A model generated the notes under the pieces. That model was given only the letters and a program-made list of their open reading frames with translations, ran no database searches and was not told the origin of the DNA. The translations under genes were made by a program, and so were the position numbers. From Spirochaetia bacterium UBA5550 (GTDB lineage: Bacteria; Spirochaetota; UBA4802; UBA5550), in the NCBI GenBank assembly GCA_002425885.1, contig DINC01000224.1, positions 1 to 5,041 on the forward strand: DNA of 5,041 nt, read 5' to 3'. This document shows, in pieces, positions 1 through 5,041 of the stretch; the stretch's first letter is position 1, and every line of letters starts with the position of its first letter.

Positions 1-10
1 ATAAAATAAC

Positions 11-39
11 TTGACTCTGAGTTAAATCAGGCTTATAAA
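11..39 (+). promoter_or_regulatory. Possible sigma70-type promoter upstream of the acyl-CoA ligase gene
   Basis: TTGACT (11-16) matches five of six bases of the -35 consensus. TATAAA (34-39) matches five of six of the -10. The spacer is exactly 17 bp, the optimal length. Transcription would begin near 46 and give a leader of about 170 nt before the ligase start, with the hairpin at 86-125 inside it. All three forward frames meet stop codons within the first 30 bases, so no upstream coding tail overlaps the site. The call rests on consensus matching only; AT-rich DNA gives such matches by chance. Confidence 0.4.
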
Positions 40-85
40 ACTCTTATCCGCAAAAAAGTAATTTGGCCATTGAAAGCTTCTATCT

Positions 86-125
86 GCTTAATAAATCCGT
101 AAATGAACGGTTATTAGCTGTTTTT
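86..125 (+). terminator. Terminator-like hairpin with T tract (intrinsic terminator or attenuator)
   Basis: The segment 86-118 folds into an interrupted stem. GC (86-87) pairs with GC (117-118), TAATA (89-93) with TATTA (112-116), and CCGT (97-100) with ACGG (107-110), closing a 6-nt loop. There is a one-base bulge at 88 and a small internal loop. A run of five T (121-125) follows directly, as in Rho-independent terminators. The stem is AT-rich and therefore weak. It could end transcription of a gene lying left of the window. If the promoter at 11-39 is real, it would instead sit inside the ligase leader and could act as an attenuator. Confidence 0.35.
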
Positions 126-219
126 ACGTTATAAAAAATATGTTTCTCGCTGATTTTCACCCTTAAACTGACTGCTTGCAGTAGTAAAAAATAAAGATTA
201 ATACTAAGGGAGATCCGTT

Positions 220-1932
220 ATGAACATGAAAAGACTCAGAAGCAACCAGCATCTCTATGCTGAAAAACCCTGGCTGAAGGATTTTGATGATGATGTAATC
301 AAGTGGCATGACAAGTGGGTGGAATTTTATGATAAAAAAGAATTTGCCGACCCTGTATACCCTGCCATACCTCTTAAAGATCTTTTCAATAAATGGGCTG
401 AAGAAAAACCTGATAAAGATTATATAATTTTCAATGACACAAAGCTCAGTTATAAAATGGTTAATACTCTTTCAAGAAAGCTGGCTAATGCTCTTATAGG
501 ACTGGGAATCAAAAAAGGGGATCGCGTTGCAATTATGGCTCCTAATATCCCCCAATATATTATATCTCTTCATGCATGTCTTAAATTTGGTGCTATTGAA
601 GTTCCGGCCAATGTTTTATACACTGTTCCTGAACTGACGAATCAGTTCAAAGATAGCGGTACAGAGACAGTTATTGTTCTTGCCCCTTTTGCGGAAAAAG
701 CTATAAAAATAATGAAAGATTCATCCAGCCCTGTGAAGAGAGTAATCGCAATCCAGATCCCCGGTTCTCCCGTAGAAGTTGAAAAGGGTGACAATATTTA
801 TGATTTCAATGCAATTATAGGGCCTGCAAGTGATGCTGAACCTGATGTGGCTGTTTATCCCTCTGACATAACCAAGCTTCAGTATACCGGAGGTACTACA
901 GGTGTTCCTAAAGGGTGTGTCCATACTAATGAAATGAACATGACGCAGGTTGTGAGAACTTCAGAATGGCTCAGCATGGCTGCACCGGCTGAAGATTTCA
1001 GGACTCTCTGCGCAATACCGCTAAATCATATTTATGGATATAATGCCAATGTGAATATCTGTCTCTATAAAGGGGGCACTATTATTCTTGTTGCTCAGCC
1101 GACTCCGGATAATCTTCTTGAAGCGATTAATAAGCATGAACCTAATATCTGGGCCGCTGTACCTGCAATGATAATAGGCCTGATAAACCATCCTGATATC
1201 GGAACATCAAAGATTAAATCGATAAAAGGCATCTTTTGCGGTTCAGCTCCATTAGCTGTGGGCACACTGGAAAAATTCGAAGAGCTTTCCGGAGGCAGAA
1301 TTGTTGAGGGAGCAGGGATGTCCGAGACAATTAATATCTATACAGTAAACCCTGTGCGCACAAAGAGAAAATTCGGAAGCTGCGGTATAATATGGCCTGA
1401 TACTGATCTCGTTGTAGTTGATGTTGAGACTGGAAGAAAGGTGATGGGACGTAATGAAGAGGGCGAACTTATCGGCCGCGGACCCCAGTTTATTAAAGAG
1501 TACTGGAACAATAAAGAAGAGACCGAAAAAGCGGTAATTGACGGATGGTTGTATACAGGTGATATTGTAAAGATAGATGAAGAAGGTTTTCTTTTTATCC
1601 TTGATCGCAAGAAGGATATGATAATCGTCAACGGTTTGAATGTATATCCGAGAGATATAGATGAAGTAATGTTTAAACATCCTAAGGTTGTGGAAGTCTG
1701 TACAATCGGCATCCCTGATGAAAAACAGGGTGAATCTGTGAAGACTTTCCTTGTTGTAAAGCCTGGTGAAACTCTCACAACTGATGAAGTTATTGCATAT
1801 TGCCGTGAACAGCTCGCTCCTTACAAAGTCCCGCGTTTTGTCGAATTTGTTGAAGCCGTTCCCCGTACGGCTGTAGGTAAAGCTGACAGGAAGGTTCTGA
1901 AAGAGAAGGAGCTTGCAAAGATAAAAAACTGA
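220..1932 (+). CDS. FadD-like fatty-acyl-CoA ligase (AMP-forming)
   Basis: A complete 570-residue member of the ANL adenylate-forming superfamily. The family activates a carboxylic acid with ATP to an acyl-adenylate and transfers it to coenzyme A, usually in the cytosol or at the inner membrane face. Visible motifs in order: P-loop YTGGTTGVPKG (222-232), the PLNHIYGY segment (267-274), GAGMSET (364-370, the A5 region that contacts adenine), GWLYTGDI (442-449, ATP-ribose aspartate), the hinge DRKKDMIIVNGLNVYP (462-477), and the C-terminal PRTAVGK with the expected catalytic lysine K554. Length and motif order fit long-chain fatty-acid-CoA ligases, but chain length or an aromatic substrate cannot be settled from motifs. 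No signal peptide or membrane segment is seen. The start has AAGGGAG (206-212) at 7-nt spacing; a second ATG two codons on (226) is less well spaced. No beta-oxidation gene is in view, so its pathway is open. Confidence 0.9.
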   Translation: MNMKRLRSNQHLYAEKPWLKDFDDDVIKWHDKWVEFYDKKEFADPVYPAIPLKDLFNKWAEEKPDKDYIIFNDTKLSYKMVNTLSRKLANALIGLGIKKGDRVAIMAPNIPQYIISLHACLKFGAIEVPANVLYTVPELTNQFKDSGTETVIVLAPFAEKAIKIMKDSSSPVKRVIAIQIPGSPVEVEKGDNIYDFNAIIGPASDAEPDVAVYPSDITKLQYTGGTTGVPKGCVHTNEMNMTQVVRTSEWLSMAAPAEDFRTLCAIPLNHIYGYNANVNICLYKGGTIILVAQPTPDNLLEAINKHEPNIWAAVPAMIIGLINHPDIGTSKIKSIKGIFCGSAPLAVGTLEKFEELSGGRIVEGAGMSETINIYTVNPVRTKRKFGSCGIIWPDTDLVVVDVETGRKVMGRNEEGELIGRGPQFIKEYWNNKEETEKAVIDGWLYTGDIVKIDEEGFLFILDRKKDMIIVNGLNVYPRDIDEVMFKHPKVVEVCTIGIPDEKQGESVKTFLVVKPGETLTTDEVIAYCREQLAPYKVPRFVEFVEAVPRTAVGKADRKVLKEKELAKIKN

Positions 1933-1958
1933 GTCCTTAAATTTGTAGACAATAACAG

Positions 1959-1999
1959 CCATGCCGGTTAAATTGCATTCAGTAATCAAACCGGCATGG
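1959..1999 (+). promoter_or_regulatory. Strong hairpin abutting the start of the methyltransferase fusion gene
   Basis: CCATGCCGGTT (1959-1969) and AACCGGCATGG (1989-1999) form a perfect 11-bp stem. Inside, 1972-1976 can pair with 1982-1986 (one G-U) around a 5-nt loop, giving a longer two-part hairpin. Its 3' foot is only 7 nt before the ATG at 2007, and it occupies the place where a Shine-Dalgarno sequence should be. The bases that follow (TATTATAATG) are not a T tract, so a classical intrinsic terminator for the ligase gene is doubtful. It may limit read-through, protect the ligase mRNA 3' end, or control translation of the next gene. The structure is directly visible; the role is inferred. 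Confidence 0.55.
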
Positions 2000-2006
2000 T
2001 ATTATA

Positions 2007-3470
2007 ATGATCGAAAAAAGAATCAGGGAATTATTTAAAGAAGCGAAAATCTCCATTTCTGAAAAGCAGATTGCACAGTTTGCAGAATATTATATTCTTA
2101 TAAATCAAAACAATGATGACAATGACCTTACCCGTATTAAAGGGGAGGATGGTTTTGTCATAAAGCATTTTATAGACTCCATATACTGTCTGAAATATAT
2201 TCAACTCCCGCCATCGATTGTTGATATTGGAACTGGTGCAGGTTTCCCTGGTATCCCTCTGAAGATCATGAATCCTGATCTAAGAATTATTCTGGCCGAG
2301 CAGAGGAGCCGCAGGGTGGATTTTCTTAAACTCGCAGTTAAAGAACTCGAACTGACAAATGTGGAGTTCTATCCTCACAAGGTAACTGAAAAATCCTTTT
2401 TCGATGTCGAAGGTGTAGTAACCCGCGCTCTTGAGGATGCACCTGTAACTCTTGAGCGGGTTGAGCATTTTCTCCCTGCCGGTGGAGTTGTCATTCTGCT
2501 GAAGGGACCTGATGCTGAAGGTGACATCCGGGCTCTCTCTGAAAAAAACAGTGAAGTCTTTACACTTGAAACTGATGAAGAGTATACACTCCCCGGAACT
2601 GATTACAGGCGCAGGCTTCTTCTTTTCAGAAAAGATCGTGAAACATTCCGCAAAATATACAAGATAATGAAAGTGGAAAATGAAACTCCAGGCGTGGCCG
2701 TAACATCTGAAGAAAACAGAACATTTAAAGATGTAAGAAAACTCACAGCAGGGGATGGAATCCGTAAGGAGAACGCTGTAACCATCCCCGGGAAAAAAAT
2801 TATCCGCGATTTTCTTTCCCGATACAGCGGGAAAGAGCAGAAGATGATTCTTCCTGATGATTATATGGAAACGGATTTATCTTTTGATGAAATTATTTCA
2901 GGTTTCAGAAAAAGGGGCACACTATTTATTTTCAAAAAATCCCTTTTTAATGATGTTGATATTTCTGCAACGAGATCGCCTATAATAATTGCGGAGCTTC
3001 CTGAGATAGAGGGGTGGGATGGCAGTATTATCAGCGGATGCAACCCTGTTATACCGTTTCAGGACCCGCTCAATGTTGGAGCTGCTGTGAGGTCTGCAGC
3101 GGGTTTTGGAGTTAAGAGGGTTATACTTACAAAAGATGCGGCCAACCCGTATCATCCGAAAAGCATAAGATCATCCGCAGGTGCTGTCTTTGAGATTGAA
3201 TTTGTCCGCGGGCCGAGACTTGAAGATTTCCCTGAAATTTTAATTTCTTCTGATGATAAAATTTTCACACTTGATACATCCGGCTCCCCGCTGAATACAA
3301 TTTCTTTCCCGGAAAAATTTATTGTAATACCGGGAATTGAAGGCCCGGGCCTCCCGGAAAATCTTAAAACTGATGCAGTGTCAATTCTGCTCTCTGAAAA
3401 TGTCGAATCTCTTAATGCTTCAGTGGCATTGTCGATTTTTCTCTACCAGTGGCGCATAAAAATAATTTGA
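2007..3470 (+). CDS. rsmG: Fusion of 16S rRNA m7G methyltransferase RsmG with a SpoU/TrmH-type SPOUT RNA methyltransferase
   Basis: An uninterrupted 487-residue frame with two unrelated SAM-dependent methyltransferase modules. Residues 1-209 are RsmG/GidB-like, a family that makes m7G at position 527 of 16S rRNA. Visible are HFIDSIY (54-60), the SAM loop VDIGTGAGFPGIPLKI (72-87), E98 with RRVDFL (102-107), RAL (140-142), LLKG (164-167) and a closing YRRRLLLF strand (200-207). Residues about 210-260 look like a linker. Residues about 261-335 may be a substrate-binding domain like that of SpoU enzymes. Residues about 345-487 are a SPOUT domain: motif 1 QDPLNVGAAVRSAAGFGV (352-369; N356, R362), motif 2 IPGIEGPGLP (441-450; E445) and motif 3 VESLNASVA (466-474; S468, N470). 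That family adds 2'-O-methyl groups to tRNA or rRNA; the target here is unknown. RsmG alone is usually a little over 200 residues. No Shine-Dalgarno is visible before 2007; the next Met codon is residue 88, past the SAM loop, so the start is well supported. It lies 74 nt after the ligase gene. Confidence 0.88.
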   Translation: MIEKRIRELFKEAKISISEKQIAQFAEYYILINQNNDDNDLTRIKGEDGFVIKHFIDSIYCLKYIQLPPSIVDIGTGAGFPGIPLKIMNPDLRIILAEQRSRRVDFLKLAVKELELTNVEFYPHKVTEKSFFDVEGVVTRALEDAPVTLERVEHFLPAGGVVILLKGPDAEGDIRALSEKNSEVFTLETDEEYTLPGTDYRRRLLLFRKDRETFRKIYKIMKVENETPGVAVTSEENRTFKDVRKLTAGDGIRKENAVTIPGKKIIRDFLSRYSGKEQKMILPDDYMETDLSFDEIISGFRKRGTLFIFKKSLFNDVDISATRSPIIIAELPEIEGWDGSIISGCNPVIPFQDPLNVGAAVRSAAGFGVKRVILTKDAANPYHPKSIRSSAGAVFEIEFVRGPRLEDFPEILISSDDKIFTLDTSGSPLNTISFPEKFIVIPGIEGPGLPENLKTDAVSILLSENVESLNASVALSIFLYQWRIKII

Positions 3471-3542
3471 CAGCCTGAGTTCTTTAAGTAATACAAATTC
3501 TGGTTCCGGAGTATATTTTCTTTAAAACCAGTGAACTAAAAT

Positions 3543-3711
3543 ACTATAGCAGTTAACGAATTAGTTTATCCCTGTCATTTCGAACGCATGTGAGTCCTTC
3601 GACAAGCTCAGGAACCGGAATTAATGGTCAGTGAGCCTGTCGAACTGCTCAGTCGCTGTCTCTTCTTCGAAATGACAGATTCGGACTATTTCAAGCATTA
3701 ACCGCTATAAT
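3543..3711. repeat. MITE-like palindromic intergenic element with nested inverted repeats
   Basis: Three nested inverted pairs share one centre near 3621-3627. The terminal pair is 3543-3558 with 3696-3711 (13 of 16 bases complementary). The middle pair CTGTCATTTCGAA (3572-3584) with TTCGAAATGACAG (3666-3678) is perfect over 13 bp. The inner pair TTCGACAAGCTCA (3598-3610) with TGAGCCTGTCGAA (3632-3644) matches at 12 of 13. A short ACC/GGT pair (3614-3616 with 3626-3628) closes a 9-nt loop. The segments between the pairs are also partly similar, so the two arms look like diverged inverted copies. No coding frame is present. From memory, cores such as TTCGACAAGCTCAGG and TGTCATTTCGA occur as dispersed intergenic repeats in many bacterial genomes. 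No target-site duplication is clear. It fills most of the 298-nt gap between the fusion gene and apt; the 72 nt before it hold nothing convincing. Confidence 0.75.
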
Positions 3712-3732
3712 CATTTCGTAAATATCTATAAT
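3706..3732 (+). promoter_or_regulatory. Candidate -10 sites for apt (two TATAAT hexamers)
   Basis: TATAAT occurs at 3706-3711 and again at 3727-3732, each preceded by C, so a 7-bp direct repeat CTATAAT recurs at 21-bp spacing, 57 and 36 nt before the apt start. Both match the sigma70 -10 consensus perfectly. The upstream one lies within the right terminal repeat of the palindromic element. The -35 boxes are poor: CGGACT (3682-3687, 18-bp spacer) matches three of six for the first, and nothing useful is seen for the second. The surrounding DNA is AT-rich, so one or both may be coincidental. Confidence 0.4.
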
Positions 3733-3768
3733 AAAAAAATTAAATCATAAATCAGTAAGGAGCCGGTA

Positions 3769-4296
3769 ATGACAATTAAATCGAAAGTGAGAACAATCCC
3801 CGATTTCCCTCATAAAGGGATAATGTTCAGGGATGTAACTACATTGATAAAAGATGCCGAAGCTTTTAAGGAAGTTATAGATAAGCTTGCTGAAAGATAC
3901 AAAGGTGTGGAAATAGATTACATCATGGGAATGGAAGCCAGAGGCTTTATCATCGGCGGCGCTCTCGCTTATACTCTTGGTAAAGGATTTATCCCTGTAC
4001 GCAAACCGGGGAAACTCCCCTCTGAATCTATTTCATTTGAGTATGAACTTGAGTATGGTAAAAGCACCCTCGAAATTCATACTGATGCAATAAAAAAAGG
4101 GGACAGGGTCCTTATAATTGATGATCTTCTTGCTACAGGGGGGACTGCTTATGCTGCGGCAAAGCTTGCTGAACAGCTTGGCGGGGAAGTAATTGAAATG
4201 GCTTTTATAATTGATCTTCCTGACATCGGGGGGAGAAAACGTCTTGCAGATCTCGGCTACAAAATTTTCAATCTCATTGAATTTGAAGGTGACTGA
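3769..4296 (+). CDS. apt: Adenine phosphoribosyltransferase
   Basis: A complete 175-residue type I phosphoribosyltransferase, typical in length for bacterial APRT (about 170-180). It converts adenine and PRPP to AMP and pyrophosphate in the cytosol, salvaging adenine. Diagnostic segments: the N-terminal PDFPHKGIMFRDVT (11-24), close to the family's PDFPxPGIxFRDIT; MEARGF (55-60); RKPGKLP (78-84), an APRT hallmark in the flexible loop region; YELEYG (92-97); and the PRPP-binding VLIIDDLLATGGT (114-126) with the paired acidic residues D118 and D119. APRT rather than xanthine or hypoxanthine PRT is supported by the first three. The start is preceded by AAGGAG (3757-3762) at 6-nt spacing. It is isolated from its neighbours by about 298 and 237 nt of non-coding DNA, so it is probably transcribed from its own promoter. 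Nothing looks truncated or replaced. Confidence 0.96.
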   Translation: MTIKSKVRTIPDFPHKGIMFRDVTTLIKDAEAFKEVIDKLAERYKGVEIDYIMGMEARGFIIGGALAYTLGKGFIPVRKPGKLPSESISFEYELEYGKSTLEIHTDAIKKGDRVLIIDDLLATGGTAYAAAKLAEQLGGEVIEMAFIIDLPDIGGRKRLADLGYKIFNLIEFEGD

Positions 4297-4336
4297 TTTA
4301 TATTCTATGTAACATGGGAATTAAAATCTTTTCATA

Positions 4337-4365
4337 TTTACAGTGTGCCAAAGGAAAAATAAATT
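4337..4365 (+). promoter_or_regulatory. Possible promoter for the HtrA-family protease gene
   Basis: TTTACA (4337-4342) matches five of six -35 bases, and TAAATT (4360-4365) matches four of six -10 bases, with a 17-bp spacer. Transcription would begin near 4372 and give a leader of about 160 nt. This start would leave out the left arm of the small hairpin at 4366-4384 but keep the long-range pairing described next. The match is moderate and lies in AT-rich DNA, and read-through from apt is an alternative. Confidence 0.3.
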
Positions 4366-4474
4366 ACAGGGGACAATACCCTGTGGTGATATGTTTATAG
4401 TAATAGTGTTTAATTTTAAATGAAACAAGCTTATATCATTGCTGTATTTAAAAAACTCACCACAGCGGCCTGTG
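4366..4474 (+). promoter_or_regulatory. Structured leader with mutually exclusive pairings upstream of the protease gene
   Basis: Three pairings can be drawn. A: ACAGGG (4366-4371) with CCCTGT (4379-4384), 7-nt loop. B: CTGTGGTGA (4381-4389) with TCACCACAG (4457-4465), a perfect 9-bp long-range stem. C: CACAG (4461-4465) with CTGTG (4470-4474), a 5-bp stem with tetraloop CGGC. B shares bases with both A and C, so B excludes A and C, while A and C can coexist. This is the logic of an attenuator or switching leader. I recognise no known riboswitch class, and there is no T tract after hairpin C. The pairings are visible in the sequence; switching is inference. Confidence 0.35.
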
Positions 4475-4475
4475 A

Positions 4476-4491
4476 ATTCTTCGCGAAGAAT
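4476..4491. promoter_or_regulatory. Perfect 16-bp palindrome, possible operator or hairpin
   Basis: ATTCTTCGCGAAGAAT is fully self-complementary and centred 50 nt before the protease start codon at 4534. It is followed by TATATT (4491-4496), a possible -10 hexamer without a good -35, so a dimeric repressor bound here could block a promoter. As RNA it would give a 6-bp stem with a CGCG loop. It does not resemble the CIRCE element (TTAGCACTC-N9-GAGTGCTAA) used by HrcA. No regulator is encoded in the window, so the role is open. Confidence 0.45.
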
Positions 4492-4533
4492 ATATTACTT
4501 TGTGGACATTTCGAATATAAAAGGAGTAATTAA

Positions 4534-5041
4534 ATGATTAAAAAATTCGCCGGGGTGATTGCATCAATCCTTATCACTTCTGCTGCACTTCTGGCAGACA
4601 CTTCTTTCCTCTCTGAGACAGAGATGGAATCTCCTCTTAAAAAAAATTCATCCAGTTCAATTGTTCATGAACTTCAGAATGCATACCACGGGATCTATAA
4701 TGAGTACAAGGACTCAGTGGTGTTTATAAGCACAGAAAAAACAGTCAACGTAAAGGGGATCAATCCATTTACCGAGGATCCTGTTTTCAGGGAATTTTTC
4801 GGAATGAAAAATACTCCCCCAAAAACAAGAAAGGCACGGGGGCTTGGCACCGGGTTTATTATTTCAAGCGACGGGTATATCTGTACCAATCATCATGTTG
4901 TGCAGAATGTTGATACTGTTACTGTTACGGTTTCATCAAAATCCTATGATGCGCAGATTATCGGCTCGGATGCTGTCACAGATATTGCACTGCTGAAGAT
5001 TAAAGGGGGAGGTAAATTTAAACCTGTTCACTTCGGAAATT
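4534..5041 (+). CDS. htrA: HtrA/DegP-family periplasmic serine protease, 5' part
   Basis: The first 169 codons of an open frame running off the window end. HtrA proteases degrade or refold damaged envelope proteins; typical members have a trypsin-like domain followed by PDZ domains, which lie outside this window. Residues 1-21 form a signal peptide or anchor: basic MIKK, a hydrophobic stretch (6-20), and a possible cleavage after LLA at 21. A low-complexity serine stretch (39-42) follows. NPFTEDPVFREFFG (77-90) resembles the activation-loop segment of DegP/DegQ. The protease core starts with GTGFIISSDGYICTNHHVV (105-123), with catalytic H121, and continues to TDIALLKI (149-156) with catalytic D150; the His-Asp spacing of 29 is close to that of DegP. 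The catalytic Ser (GNSGG) is not reached. GTG replaces the usual GSG, and C117 lies near the active site. AAGGAG (4521-4526) sits 7 nt before the ATG. The symbol denotes the family; DegP, DegQ or DegS type cannot be decided. Confidence 0.92.
   Translation, partial: MIKKFAGVIASILITSAALLADTSFLSETEMESPLKKNSSSSIVHELQNAYHGIYNEYKDSVVFISTEKTVNVKGINPFTEDPVFREFFGMKNTPPKTRKARGLGTGFIISSDGYICTNHHVVQNVDTVTVTVSSKSYDAQIIGSDAVTDIALLKIKGGGKFKPVHFGN

Noticed and set aside
1252..1989. Long open frame (245 codons) on the - strand, and another of 146 codons at 1338-1778
   Set aside because: Both lie opposite the well-supported ligase gene, lack family motifs and plausible ribosome sites, and read as composition shadows.
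1961..2038. A 25-codon + strand frame starting in the hairpin and overlapping the fusion gene start
   Set aside because: No Shine-Dalgarno is present, the composition is unremarkable, and the ATG is buried in the stem; only an incidental open frame.
2667..3470. Separate SPOUT gene starting at the internal ATG 2667
   Set aside because: There is no ribosome site before this ATG and no stop or frameshift between the modules; a single fused product is simpler, though internal initiation is not excluded.
3500..3531. Possible terminator after the fusion gene (CTGGTT with AACCAG)
   Set aside because: Only 6 bp of stem around a 20-nt loop and no T tract after it.
4298..4333. Possible apt terminator in the ATTC...GAAT region with nearby TCTTTTC
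   Set aside because: The pairing is short and interrupted (3-4 bp pieces) and the T run is broken and displaced.
4507..4515. CATTTCGAA shared with the palindromic element (3576-3584)
   Set aside because: A 9-bp match in AT-rich DNA is easily chance; no further similarity extends from it.
1..5041. CRISPR arrays, tRNA or rRNA genes, transposase genes, toxin-antitoxin or defence systems
   Set aside because: No regularly spaced direct repeats, cloverleaf-like segments or matching protein motifs were seen on either strand.

Overview
The window (5,041 bp, moderately AT-rich, all genes on the + strand) reads as ordinary chromosome of a Gram-negative-type bacterium. The exported HtrA-type protease and strong AAGGAG-type ribosome sites support this. 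The phylum cannot be fixed from the sequence. Spirochaetota, or a similar anaerobic Gram-negative lineage, is a guess from overall protein style only.

Layout: (1) bases 1-219 are non-coding, with a good sigma70-like promoter (11-39) and a terminator-like hairpin with a T tract (86-125). (2) 220-1932 encodes a complete FadD-like fatty-acyl-CoA ligase. (3) A 74-nt gap carries a strong hairpin ending 7 nt before the next start codon. (4) 2007-3470 encodes an unusual fusion: a 16S rRNA m7G methyltransferase (RsmG) joined to a SpoU/TrmH-type SPOUT RNA methyltransferase. (5) 3471-3768 is non-coding and dominated by a palindromic, MITE-like element of about 169 bp, whose right end supplies a perfect TATAAT in front of the next gene. 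(6) 3769-4296 encodes adenine phosphoribosyltransferase (apt). (7) 4297-4533 is a non-coding leader with mutually exclusive base-pairing segments and a perfect 16-bp palindrome. (8) From 4534 to the window end runs the 5' part of an HtrA/DegP-family periplasmic serine protease, cut off before its catalytic serine.

The genes do not form one obvious pathway: lipid activation, ribosomal RNA modification, purine salvage and envelope protein quality control. The first two may share a transcript (74-nt gap, no convincing T-tailed terminator between them). apt and the protease gene look separately controlled. I see no phage, CRISPR, toxin-antitoxin or other defence system. The points worth following are the two-methyltransferase fusion, the palindromic element with a possible promoter at its edge, and the structured leader of the protease gene.
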